Shown one piece after another: positions 53,390-63,815 of a stretch of 64,000 nucleotides of DNA (the stretch's first letter is position 1; every line of letters starts with the position of its first letter). Below the pieces are notes generated by a model. It ran no database searches and was not told the DNA's origin. It saw only the letters and a program-made list of their open reading frames with translations. The position numbers and the translations under genes were made by a program. The stretch comes from Edolisoma coerulescens (lineage: Eukaryota > Chordata > Aves > Passeriformes > Campephagidae): the NCBI GenBank assembly GCA_013397115.1, contig VWZW01007700.1, positions 89,413 to 153,412 of the forward strand. Direction: 5' to 3'.

Positions 53390-54213
53390 ACGGAATCACA
53401 GAATCATTTAAGTTGGAAAAGACCTCCAGGATCATCAAGTCCAATTTTTACCAACCTCCACCTTGTCAACTAGGCCATGGCATTAAGTGCCACTTCCAAT
53501 CATTTCTTGAACACCTCCAGGGACGGTGACACTACTGTCTCCCTGAGCAGCCCATTCCAATCCTTAAAATCCCTTTCCATGAAGAAACTCTTCCCATGTC
53601 CAATCTAATCCTCCCCTGGCACAGCTCGAGGCTATGTCCTCTTGTCCTGTCACTAGTTGCCTGGGAGGAAAGAGGCTGACCCCCACTTTGCTACAACCTC
53701 CTTTCAGGCAGTTGTAGAGAGCAATAAAGATCCCCTTGAGCCTTTTCTCCAGGATAAACAACCTAGCTCCTTCAGCTGCTCCTCCATGGACTAGTGCTCT
53801 AAACCCTTCACGATCTTTGTTGCTCTTCTCTGACACATTCCAGCACCTCAATGTCTTTCTCGAATTGAGGTGCTCAGAACTGGACACAGTAGACAAGGTA
53901 CAGCCTTGCCAGTGCCAAGTACAGGTTGGCAATCACTTCCCTAGTCCTGAAGGTCGCACTATTGCTGATGCAGGTCAGGATGCCATTGGCCTTCTTGGCC
54001 ATCTGGTCACACCGATGAATGCATGTTCAGCCAACTGTTGACTAGCACCCCCACATCCTTTTCTCCTAGGCAGGTTTCCAGCCACTCTTCCCCCAGCCTG
54101 TAGAGCTCCATGGGGTTGCTGTGACCCAAGTGCAGGACCTGGTACTTTGCCTTGAACCTCATACAATCAGCCTCGGCCCATCAATCCAGCCTGTCCAAAT
54201 CCCTCTGCAGAGC
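53390..54213 (-). mobile_element. CR1 LINE, 3' part (continues beyond an inserted LTR)
   Basis: Starts with the complement of the CR1 tail (cacggaatcacagaatcatt) and continues through the 3' UTR and ORF2 end. Together with the pieces at 54622-55622, 56769-57769 and 58420-59221 it forms one CR1 with endonuclease and RT remains, 5'-truncated at about 59221. Taking out two LTR insertions and a duplicated 2147 bp leaves about 2.6 kb. Confidence 0.9.
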
Positions 54214-54615
54214 TGTTGAGGCTGCTCTGAAGGCTTCACAGACCTTAATTTGGGTATGGTTAGCTTCTATTCATGAGAAAAGTCCGTGAGAAGAAAAACA
54301 ATTAGTTTTTACCCGTGAAAATGTAGTATCAACAGAAGCAAGAAATTTAAACAATGGAAGGAGAAAAACAGCAACATATCTGTACCTGTTATTTTTCTGA
54401 ATGCTTGAGTCTTTATGCTAGAGGTAGCCAATAATAGTATATTTTAGTTAAATGATAGCCAATGAATCTATTGTAGTAATTTAGCATCCAATGAATATGG
54501 AACATGAATGATAACATACAAAGGTGTATAAAAGAAGCTGCTTCCTTGAATAAACACTTTTTGGCCCTTGACTGAGGTACTGTCCATGTGTGTTGTGGCC
54601 ACCCCAACAGTGACA
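54214..54615 (+). mobile_element. Solo LTR (ERVK-like) inserted in CR1
   Basis: Starts TGTTGAGG and ends AGTGACA. It is flanked by the 6-bp target duplication cagagc (54208-54213 and 54616-54621). TATAAAAG lies at 54527 and AATAAA at 54549-54554. It interrupts CR1 sequence that is continuous once the LTR is removed. Confidence 0.88.
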
Positions 54616-54621
54616 CAGAGC

Positions 54622-55622
54622 CTTTCTACTGTCCAGCAGATCATACACTCCTACCCAACTTAGTGTTGTCCATCAACTTACTGAAGGTGCACTTGATTCC
54701 CTCATCCAGATCATCAATAAAGATATTAAACAGGGCTGGGCCCAATACTAAGCCTCAGGAAAGCCCACTAGTGACCAGCCACCAACTGGATGTAGCACCA
54801 CTCACCATATATCTCTTGGCCCAGCCATACAGCCAGTTCTTAACCCAGCAAAGAGTTCACCTGTCCAAGTCACGGGCTGCCAGCTTCTCCAGGAGAGTGC
54901 TGTGGGAGACAGTATCAAAGGCTTTGCTGAAGTAGACACATCCACAGCCTTTCCCCCATCCACTAGGTGGGCTACCTGGTCATAAAAGGAGATGAGTTTG
55001 GTCAAGCAAGATCTGTCTTTCCTAAACTCATGCTGGCTGGGCCTGAGCCCTTGGTTGTCCTGTATGTGCCATATGAAGATGATCTGTTCCATAACCTTCC
55101 TGGACACCAAGGTCAGGCTGACGGGCCTGTAGTTCCCTGGACCCTCCTTCCGACACTTCTTGTGGATGGGCCATTGGCCAGCCTCCAGTCATCTGGGACT
55201 TCCCTGGTTAATCAGGTCTGATTATAAATGATGGAGAGCAGGTTGGCAAACTTTTCTGCCAGCTCCCTCAGTACCCTCTCATGAATTCCCTCCGAACTCA
55301 TAGACTTATGTGTGTGTAAGTGGCTCAGCAGGTCACTAACTGCTTCCTCCTGGATTACACGGGGGCTATTCTGCTCCCCATTCCTGTCTACCAGCTCAGG
55401 GGGCTGGTTGCCTTGAGGATAACTGGTCTTACTGTTAAAGACTGATGCAAAGAAGGCCTTAAGTACCTCAGCCTTTACCTCATTCTTGGTTACAATGTCC
55501 ACCCCCATGTTCAATAAAGGATGGAGATCTTCCTTGGCCCTCCTTTTGTTTTTGATGTATTTATAAAAAACATTTTTTATTATCTTTCACAGCAGTGGCC
55601 AGATTGAATTCTGAGCTTTCAC
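54622..55622 (-). mobile_element. CR1 LINE ORF2 segment (RT), copy 1
   Basis: Minus-strand frames at 54802-55110 and 55212-55514 encode CR1 RT segments (for example RKVMEQIIFIWHIQDNQG and EVLKAFFASVFN). Frames are broken. Duplicated at +2147. Confidence 0.88.
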
Positions 55623-55721
55623 TGTGGCAGTGCAGGTGGCCAAAGCCACCCAGACCACTGGGGCTAACAACAACCCCAGACAGTGGCAGTCAAAGACTCC
55701 AGCCTGACTTCTCTTGCTCCC

Positions 55722-55722
55722 N
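55722..55722. other. Single N (assembly join)
   Basis: One N between two near-identical 2.1-kb copies. Confidence 0.95.
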
Positions 55723-56360
55723 TCCATGAAGAAACTCTTCCCATGTCCAATCTAATCCTCCCCTGGCACAGCTCGAGGCTATGTCCTCTTGTCCTGTCAC
55801 TAGTTGCCTGGGAGGAAAGAGGCTGACCCCCACTTTGCTACAACCTCCTTTCAGGCAGTTGTAGAGAGCAATAAAGATCCCCTTGAGCCTTTTCTCCAGG
55901 ATAAACAACCTAGCTCCTTCAGCTGCTCCTCCATGGACTAGTGCTCTAAACCCTTCACGATCTTTGTTGCTCTTCTCTGACACATTCCAGCACCTCAATG
56001 TCTTTCTCGAATTGAGGTGCTCAGAACTGGACACAGTAGACAAGGTACAGCCTTGCCAGTGCCAAGTACAGGTTGGCAATCACTTCCCTAGTCCTGAAGG
56101 TCGCACTATTGCTGATGCAGGTCAGGATGCCATTGGCCTTCTTGGCCATCTGGTCACACCGATGAATGCATGTTCAGCCAACTGTTGACTAGCACCCCCA
56201 CATCCTTTTCTCCTAGGCAGGTTTCCAGCCACTCTTCCCCCAGCCTGTAGAGCTCCATGGGGTTGCTGTGACCCAAGTGCAGGACCTGGTACTTTGCCTT
56301 GAACCTCATACAATCAGCCTCGGCCCATCAATCCAGCCTGTCCAAATCCCTCTGCAGAGC

Positions 56361-56762
56361 TGTTGAGGCTGCTCTGAAGGCTTCACAGACCTTAATTTGG
56401 GTATGGTTAGCTTCTATTCATGAGAAAAGTCCGTGAGAAGAAAAACAATTAGTTTTTACCCGTGAAAATGTAGTATCAACAGAAGCAAGAAATTTAAACA
56501 ATGGAAGGAGAAAAACAGCAACATATCTGTACCTGTTATTTTTCTGAATGCTTGAGTCTTTATGCTAGAGGTAGCCAATAATAGTATATTTTAGTTAAAT
56601 GATAGCCAATGAATCTATTGTAGTAATTTAGCATCCAATGAATATGGAACACGAATGATAACATACAAAGGTGTATAAAAGAAGCTGCTTCCTTGAATAA
56701 ACACTTTTTGGCCCTTGACTGAGGTACTGTCCATGTGTGTTGTGGCCACCCCAACAGTGACA
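56361..56762 (+). mobile_element. Second copy of the 402-bp LTR (within the duplication)
   Basis: Same element as 54214-54615 at +2147, with the same flanking cagagc. Two independent insertions at the same base are implausible, so this copy came from the duplication. Confidence 0.88.
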
Positions 56763-56768
56763 CAGAGC

Positions 56769-57769
56769 CTTTCTACTGTCCAGCAGATCATACACTCCTA
56801 CCCAACTTAGTGTTGTCCATCAACTTACTGAAGGTGCACTTGATTCCCTCATCCAGATCATCAATAAAGATATTAAACAGGGCTGGGCCCAATACTAAGC
56901 CTCAGGAAAGCCCACTAGTGACCAGCCACCAACTGGATGTAGCACCACTCACCATATATCTCTTGGCCCAGCCATACAGCCAGTTCTTAACCCAGCAAAG
57001 AGTTCACCTGTCCAAGTCACGGGCTGCCAGCTTCTCCAGGAGAGTGCTGTGGGAGACAGTATCAAAGGCTTTGCTGAAGTAGACACATCCACAGCCTTTC
57101 CCCCATCCACTAGGTGGGCTACCTGGTCATAAAAGGAGATGAGTTTGGTCAAGCAAGATCTGTCTTTCCTAAACTCATGCTGGCTGGGCCTGAGCCCTTG
57201 GTTGTCCTGTATGTGCCATATGAAGATGATCTGTTCCATAACCTTCCTGGACACCAAGGTCAGGCTGACGGGCCTGTAGTTCCCTGGACCCTCCTTCCGA
57301 CACTTCTTGTGGATGGGCCATTGGCCAGCCTCCAGTCATCTGGGACTTCCCTGGTTAATCAGGTCTGATTATAAATGATGGAGAGCAGGTTGGCAAACTT
57401 TTCTGCCAGCTCCCTCAGTACCCTCTCATGAATTCCCTCCGAACTCATAGACTTATGTGTGTGTAAGTGGCTCAGCAGGTCACTAACTGCTTCCTCCTGG
57501 ATTACACGGGGGCTATTCTGCTCCCCATTCCTGTCTACCAGCTCAGGGGGCTGGTTGCCTTGAGGATAACTGGTCTTACTGTTAAAGACTGATGCAAAGA
57601 AGGCCTTAAGTACCTCAGCCTTTACCTCATTCTTGGTTACAATGTCCACCCCCATGTTCAATAAAGGATGGAGATCTTCCTTGGCCCTCCTTTTGTTTTT
57701 GATGTATTTATAAAAAACATTTTTTATTATCTTTCACAGCAGTGGCCAGATTGAATTCTGAGCTTTCAC
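56769..57769 (-). mobile_element. CR1 LINE ORF2 segment (RT), copy 2
   Basis: Duplicate of 54622-55622, interrupted at 57770 by the next LTR. Confidence 0.88.
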
Positions 57770-58419
57770 TGTGGCAGTGCAGGTGGCCAAAGCCACCCAG
57801 ACCACTGGGGCTAACAACAACCCCAGACAGTGGCAGTCAAAGACTCCAGCCTGACTTCTCTTGCTCCCTAGTTAGGGTGAGAGCCCACAATTCCCCCGGC
57901 TCTATGTTTTACATACCTTCCTGTCGCTGGTTCACGTTCTCCCCTCCCAGTTTTATGTATGTTGTTATTAATATTCATTTCCCCTGATTAATATGTATAA
58001 AGCTCTAGAAAGTTCTGTTAAACTCAACACCCCATTGGTTCCTTCCCTAAGTCCCTCCTTTGTGTTATTCTCATTAGCGCATTCACTGTAAACCCTGCGC
58101 TCCTTCCCTTACACTATTGGCTGTATCCCTTATCCCCACCTTTACCATTCCCAGTATAAAAGCCCCCGGACCCCTTCAGATTTGGCTTGCCGTCCCTGAA
58201 TTTTCACCTTAATAAACCCCCGCATGGAACTCATACGCAAAGCCCCCTCTCTCCTTCTTTGTCTTCACCTCTACACACTGGATTATCTGCCCTGAGGCTG
58301 CTTCCTCGGGTGAGGAGCTCGCCTTCAGACTCTTTTTGTGTATGTGCCGCCTTTACCGAAGACGTAGCAGCAAGACCTCCAAGCTAGCCGTTTTAATATA
58401 CCTGGGCTTGTGTGCTATA
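57770..58419 (+). mobile_element. Solo LTR (650 bp) inserted in CR1
   Basis: Starts TGTGGCAG and is flanked by the 6-bp duplication tttcac (57764-57769 and 58420-58425). TATAAA lies at 58155-58160 and AATAAA at 58211-58216. It ends GCTATA, where an inverted match to the start would give GCCACA, so the terminal CA appears mutated to TA. The first 99 bp recur at 55623-55721 in the duplicated copy. Confidence 0.8.
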
Positions 58420-59221
58420 TTTCACCTTTCTTATTTTCTCTCTATATAATCTAATGACATCCTTGTACTCTTCCTGAGTTGCCTGCCCTTTCTTCCAAAG
58501 GTCATAAACTTTTTTTACCTGAGTTCCTGCAAAAACTCTGTTCAGCCAGGCCTTTTTTTTTTTCCCCGACAGCTTGTCTTTTGGCATATAGGGACAGCCT
58601 ACTCCTGGTCCTTTAAGATTTCCTTCTTAAAAATATGTCCAGCCTCCCTGGACCCCTTTGTTGTTAATGATTGTTTCCCAGGTGGCTCTCTGAACCAGTG
58701 TCCTGAACAGGCCGAAGTCCACCCTGTGGAATTCCTAGGTAGAGGTTTTGCTTACCCACTTCCTTACTTCACCAAGAATTGAAAACTCATATAATTTTGT
58801 GGTCACTGTGCCCAAGACATTCTCCAACCACCACATTTCCTACCAGCCCTTCTCTGTTTGTAAACAGCAGGTCTAGAGGGGTACCAGCCCTGACAGGCTT
58901 GCTTACTAGCTGTGTCAGGGAGTTCTCTTCCACACACTCCAGGAACCTCCTAGAAAGCCTTCTCTCTGCTGTGTTGAGTTTCCAACAGATATTTGGCAAG
59001 TTAAAGTCTTTCACAAGAACAAGGTCTAGGGATCATGAAACATTAGCAAGCCTTTTATAGAATATTTCATCCACCTCTTCATCTTGGTTGGGTGGTCTGT
59101 AACAGATTTCCATCAGGATGTCTGCCTTGTTGGCCTTCCCCCTGATTCTTACCCATATGCACTCAACCTTGTCATCACTAGCCTTGAGCTCTATATGGTT
59201 GAAACACTCCCTAACGTACAC
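58420..59221 (-). mobile_element. CR1 LINE ORF2 5' part (endonuclease and linker)
   Basis: Minus-strand frames encode the linker (VYDLWKKGQATQEEYKDV, in 58393-58587) and the endonuclease domain (SKPVRAGTPLDLLFTNREGL and LGHSDH at 58787-59014; ICYRPPNQDEEVDE at 59033-59221). CR1 ends near 59221. Confidence 0.9.
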
Positions 59222-59636
59222 TTATTCTAAAAAAGGTCTTAAGTTTTAATGCTTCAGACTCTGAATACAAGGCAGAATTAGGCAAGCAAATTTATGAAAA
59301 TTTTGTGTTTCCTTTTTTTAATGTTACATTCCCATTCCTTCACAACAAGAAAATGTTTTAAAACTGTTTTAACACACTGTACAAAACTAGTTTCTAAAAG
59401 CATTTCCTTCAAAAAATTAAAATTTTAAAATTTTAAACAAAAAGTATGAATTAATAATGTAAATTAGAAGTTTTTGTAAAAAATTTTATTTAACTTGATT
59501 AGGCCAAGAAGGAGATTGTAGGGTATGGAATTCCAGATTCTGCTTCATTATATCTCAAGTGATGAGCACCTCAGAGTTCAGAGAAGATGCATGGGGATGC
59601 ATGGGAAAGGGCAAACATGACCTAAAAGAGGAGGGT
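58889..59636. repeat. 748-bp direct duplication, copy 1 (probable assembly artefact)
   Basis: Matches 59638-60385 at offset 749 and ends exactly at the N at 59637. I noticed no differences between copies. Confidence 0.92.
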
Positions 59637-59637
59637 N
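59637..59637. other. Single N (assembly join)
   Basis: One N between two identical-looking 748-bp copies. Confidence 0.95.
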
Positions 59638-60385
59638 CCTGACAGGCTTGCTTACTAGCTGTGTCAGGGAGTTCTCTTCCACACACTCCAGGAACCTCCT
59701 AGAAAGCCTTCTCTCTGCTGTGTTGAGTTTCCAACAGATATTTGGCAAGTTAAAGTCTTTCACAAGAACAAGGTCTAGGGATCATGAAACATTAGCAAGC
59801 CTTTTATAGAATATTTCATCCACCTCTTCATCTTGGTTGGGTGGTCTGTAACAGATTTCCATCAGGATGTCTGCCTTGTTGGCCTTCCCCCTGATTCTTA
59901 CCCATATGCACTCAACCTTGTCATCACTAGCCTTGAGCTCTATATGGTTGAAACACTCCCTAACGTACACTTATTCTAAAAAAGGTCTTAAGTTTTAATG
60001 CTTCAGACTCTGAATACAAGGCAGAATTAGGCAAGCAAATTTATGAAAATTTTGTGTTTCCTTTTTTTAATGTTACATTCCCATTCCTTCACAACAAGAA
60101 AATGTTTTAAAACTGTTTTAACACACTGTACAAAACTAGTTTCTAAAAGCATTTCCTTCAAAAAATTAAAATTTTAAAATTTTAAACAAAAAGTATGAAT
60201 TAATAATGTAAATTAGAAGTTTTTGTAAAAAATTTTATTTAACTTGATTAGGCCAAGAAGGAGATTGTAGGGTATGGAATTCCAGATTCTGCTTCATTAT
60301 ATCTCAAGTGATGAGCACCTCAGAGTTCAGAGAAGATGCATGGGGATGCATGGGAAAGGGCAAACATGACCTAAAAGAGGAGGGT
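59638..60385. repeat. 748-bp direct duplication, copy 2
   Basis: Repeats 58889-59636, including the endonuclease part of CR1 (to about 59970) and AT-rich flank. Confidence 0.92.
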
Positions 60386-60955
60386 TTTTAATCTGGAATT
60401 TAAAAATCTTGTGAGTTCAACTTATACAGGGCTAAGACGTGTGTGGCATGAAGTCCAAGTCACAGAGACTTTGGTCTCTTTTGTTGGTGATAAAACAGAA
60501 AATTAGCCACTTCTTTAGCTGTGAATCTCCTCATTACTGAATGGGGCCATTTAAAAAGAATGAAATTACACCTGCAGTGTTATTGTGTTTATTTAGCAGA
60601 ACTGAAACAGCCAGCAGCACGTAAACATGATTTCTTTACTGTTTCTTATAGAGACAACATAATATGTCCTTCCTGGTTTTCATGAATGGTGAACAGAAAG
60701 GTCTTGATGTTCCCGAAGAATTTCTGCACAAAAAAAGTCTCAGGTGGTCATTCATAGCATTCAAAAGTGTCATCATTTCACCACCAGTAACTGAAGGCAA
60801 TATCGGTGGTAGGTGAAATTAGAGAGACTGAAATGAAGATGCCTAACCATCTTCACAGCTTGTCAGCACGACAGTATCATGGTCTCTGGCACTCTCAGCT
60901 TTATAGCAGAAAAGTTTATTAATTATAGTAAGTATGAAAGAAATCTAGCACGTTT
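60386..60955. other. Unassigned sequence
   Basis: Ordinary AT-rich sequence following the duplicated block. No gene or element recognised. Confidence 0.5.
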
Positions 60956-61560
60956 TGAAACAAGGGGTTTTAAGGTTTTAGGGTTTTAAGAGTTAATTGC
61001 CGATCATGAATATTGCCAAATTTTGCAGCTGCTTATTAGATAATGCATATGGCCTGCTCGATACTCTTGCATTTGCCAAAGATGTAAGGGAGGATGCAAG
61101 ACCATTGAAAAGGGTTAGAAACTGTGACCGAAGATCCTGGTCTCAAACCCTGAAACCAGCTTGAACCAGCCCTAGAGTTGGGACTTGGGCCAAAGACTCA
61201 GAGAGTATGCGCAAAGAAGCAAGGTGAAAAGTTGAACCTGAGGAAGATGTGTTTACTTCATCATGAAGACCCCTGCCCATGACCAAGAAGCACTGCACAG
61301 GCGCAAGGCATATGGAAATGACTTTTGGACTCATTACCACATGAAGCGGGGCTAGGAGGGGCTAGGTAATGAATATGTATAGGCATATTGAGAAACTTAA
61401 TGCATATGTAACAATTTAGAGAATAAGAAGAGAAAGACAGCTGAGGAAGTTGCGCAAGTCGTTGTGGAACTATCCCACTTGCGTCTCGCTCGGCCGACCG
61501 AATAAATAGCATACCTACTTCACCACTTTAATTAGTGATAAAGTCATTTTCCGTGAATCA
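60956..61560 (+). mobile_element. Solo LTR (ERV1-like)
   Basis: The 3' half is characteristic of avian LTRs: gtggaactatcccacttg, then AATAAA at 61501-61506, then gtcattttccgtgaatca. Possible 4-bp target duplication gttt (60952-60955 and 61561-61564), which would set the start at TGAAACAAGG. Four bases can match by chance, so the start is tentative. Confidence 0.65.
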
Positions 61561-61574
61561 GTTTAGATCAGGTA

Positions 61575-61743
61575 TTAGTTCACCAGAAAAGGGTTGTCAA
61601 GCATTGGAACATGATGCCCAGGGAAGTTCGTGAGTCACCATCCCTGGAGGTATTTAAAGGCCACGTATATCTGCCACTTATATGGTTTAGTGGTGGAACT
61701 TGGAAGTGCTAAGTTAACAGTTGAACGTCATTATCCTGAGAGG
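61575..61743 (+). mobile_element. CR1 3' fragment, left part
   Basis: Has tcaccatccctggaggtatt, then tggtttagtggtggaact, then gttaacagttgaac, all CR1 3' UTR. Its missing tail appears at about 62690-62733, so LTR sequence split it. Confidence 0.85.
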
Positions 61744-61748
61744 GAAGA

Positions 61749-62460
61749 TGTGTACTAATGTCTTTACAAATAATTCGATGGGTGAAGGTATGGGTGTTTA
61801 CATCTTTGAAATGGGTCTTAATGTCGCTGCTGAGTTTGAGCAGCAGGTTCGTTACAGGGCCCAGACAGCTTGCTGTGGCGCCAAATACGGTGCTTTCTCC
61901 TCTTAGTGAAGTCCACATGGTCTCCTGCCTTCCCCCGCCCCTAATCCTAACCACTCCCTTGGGTTTCTCTCATTGGTCCTATTACCCCAACTCCGCCCAT
62001 GTACCGCCCCTATACCCTGAGACCATTTGTCCATGTGCTCTCCCCGCCCCCCTCGTACCCTGATAACCTGAAGCTTCAGGCCATGTGACTGTCTCTCTGC
62101 CTCTGGGACCAGCCTGCCAACAGCTCCTCTCCTCTGCCTTTGGGGGCCAGCACATGTGCTGGCTTCTAGGCTCAGGGGAGACAGCATGGAATAAAGACCT
62201 TTGCAACCCATGCAGAGAGCCTTCTCACCTCCTTTGCTATCACTGATTTGCAAGCTAAGAGGTAGCTGGAGCAGAAATGCGGGGCCGTCCAGGATGGACT
62301 ATGGGAGGGCAGAGAATCTCTGCCCTGCCCTAAGAAGCCTCCGCTGCACTCCTAAGGTTGCAGCGGCCAAGCAAGACCTCGCAGTGCAACAGCTTGGCTC
62401 CTGAAACAGACAAGTGGGTCTGCACAAGCTTGAGTTTCTGAACAGGTTCAAGGGAGGAAT
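61749..62460 (+). mobile_element. LTR-like sequence inserted in CR1
   Basis: Starts near TGTGTACTAATG, has AATAAA at 62190-62195 and GC-rich sequence around it. It lies between the two halves of one CR1. The ends and any internal nesting are not resolved. Confidence 0.5.
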
Positions 62461-62689
62461 ATGTGGTGGGCGGTTCAGGAAGGCTGTACCTTCCTAATAC
62501 CTCAGCCAATGGAGAAAGGAAGAGGGCAACATGTGGCTGGGAGTTAAGGATGAAAGGAGGCTGTGCCCTCCTCAACCTGAGAGAGAAAACCCTGCAGGCA
62601 TGTGTCCCAGTGGACTCTCCCCCTTGATTCGAATAAAGTTGCAGGATTCCTCTGTCTCCTTTATGGACACTGGCTTTTCATAGCATGAT
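62461..62689 (+). mobile_element. LTR, plus member of an inverted pair
   Basis: Starts TGTGGTGGGCGGTTC, with ctcagccaatgg near 62500 and AATAAA at 62632-62637 followed by ctctgtctcctttatgg. Clearly related to the reverse complement of 62890-63145. Confidence 0.65.
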
Positions 62690-62740
62690 TTTCCATACAA
62701 TCCATACAAACCTAAATGATTCTATGATTCTATTATTTTA
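62690..62740 (+). mobile_element. CR1 3' tail, right part
   Basis: Reads ccatacaaacctaaatg then attctatgattctatt, the end of the CR1 begun at 61575. Confidence 0.8.
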
Positions 62741-62889
62741 GTATTACCTCATGAAGATGTGCAAATTCCAACTATCTCAGCTGTAATCACATGCAGAGTG
62801 ACTTCCTATACAAAACTTCTATGTAGTCTTTCAGTGGAATCTCTTGTTTTAGCAGCTCTTGCCGATTTCAGATTCTTATAAATTCTCTA

Positions 62890-63145
62890 TTGTCAGGAAA
62901 ATTAATCCACAAACACCAGAGGTTTATGTCCAAAAAGGAGACAGAGGAGCCCTTTTACTTTATTCGAATAAAGGGAGAGGCCATGGGGCATTCCCCTGGG
63001 GTCTCTCAAATTTTTGGAGGAGGCAACCTCCTTTTTATCCTAATTTCCCGGCCACATGTCCCTCTCTCTTTCCCCATTGGCTGAGGTACTTGAGAGATAC
63101 AGACTTCCCGGAACGCCTAATACCTAAGCCTCCCTTCTAATGTAT
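62890..63145 (-). mobile_element. LTR, minus member of an inverted pair
   Basis: On the minus strand: gcgttccgggaagtctg, then ctcagccaatgggg, then acatgtggccggga, then AATAAA (62964-62959) and ctcctctgtctccttttt. Same family as 62461-62689. The upstream limit may extend to about 63380. Confidence 0.65.
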
Positions 63146-63184
63146 AACCCCCCTTTAATTTTTTTTATTCCTAGAATTCATGGT

Positions 63185-63385
63185 TCTTACCATTGTTTCT
63201 TTCATTTCTCAATATACAAATCCATTTATCAACAGACTTAACAGTTTATTTGTAAGGACAAATCTCTTGCATTCCATTCATCAATCGGTGGAATTCTCCC
63301 CATTGTTTCTTTTATCTCTCAGTGTTAGTCTTATCTATAGCAGGCTCACAGCTTGTTTGTAAAGACAAACCCTCGTTCCTTTCAG
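63185..63385 (+). repeat. Diverged ~110-bp tandem repeat, two units
   Basis: ccattgtttctttcatttct (63190) recurs as cattgtttcttttatctc (63300), and gtttatttgtaaggacaaat recurs as gcttgtttgtaaagacaaa. Possibly the U3 enhancer repeats of the minus-strand LTR next to it. Confidence 0.55.
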
Positions 63386-63664
63386 TATTGACACTCTAAT
63401 GTACAGGATCTCTGAAATACTTTCCACCTCTTGCATGGAAACACAAACATAGAGAATCCCACTCTTTTCGCTAAAAAGACGACACAGCAGGATGGAATTA
63501 CGAGCTTCACTTTTTCTTGCTTTCTATCCATAGTACTCTGGGATGCAATAATGGCAAGGAAGCAACTCATTAAAGACAGACTTGAAGCAGCTATTTTATT
63601 TAGACAGTAGCAGACAAGCATATTATAATTTTGGTATTTTAAATATTACAGCACCATAGGAAAA

Positions 63665-63815
63665 AAATAGTTTTCAAGGGACCTCTGAAAGTCCATAGTC
63701 CAACCTGCTCAAAGTGAATTTAACTACAAGCTAGATAAGGTTGCACAAGGTCCTGTCCAGGTGATTTTTTTACATCTTCAAGGGTGTAGATCTTACCATC
63801 TCTCTGGCTGTCTTG
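63665..63815 (-). mobile_element. CR1 3' fragment
   Basis: Reads aagggacctctgaaagtcca then tagtccaacctgctcaaag and aaggttgcacaaggtcctgt, the reverse complement of a CR1 3' end. Confidence 0.75.

Larger units (their letters stand above)
53576..55721. repeat. 2.1-kb direct duplication, copy 1 (probable assembly artefact)
   Basis: Matches 55723-57868 at a constant offset of 2147 bp and ends exactly at the N at 55722. The copy breaks off inside the LTR that is complete at 57770-58419. The only difference I noticed is T at 54505 versus C at 56652. Confidence 0.92.
55723..57868. repeat. 2.1-kb direct duplication, copy 2
   Basis: Repeats 53576-55721, including the LTR (56361-56762) and its cagagc duplications. 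This copy runs on without a break into unique LTR sequence at 57869, so it is the one joined to the right flank. Confidence 0.92.

Noticed and set aside
54588..57368. Repeated plus-strand open frames seen twice at 2147-bp spacing, like a tandem gene family
   Set aside because: They are antisense shadows of CR1 ORF2 and an LTR within the duplicated block.
53576..60385. True segmental tandem duplication of CR1/LTR sequence
   Set aside because: Both blocks break exactly at single N bases and are nearly identical, which fits assembly duplication better; kept as a checkable claim.
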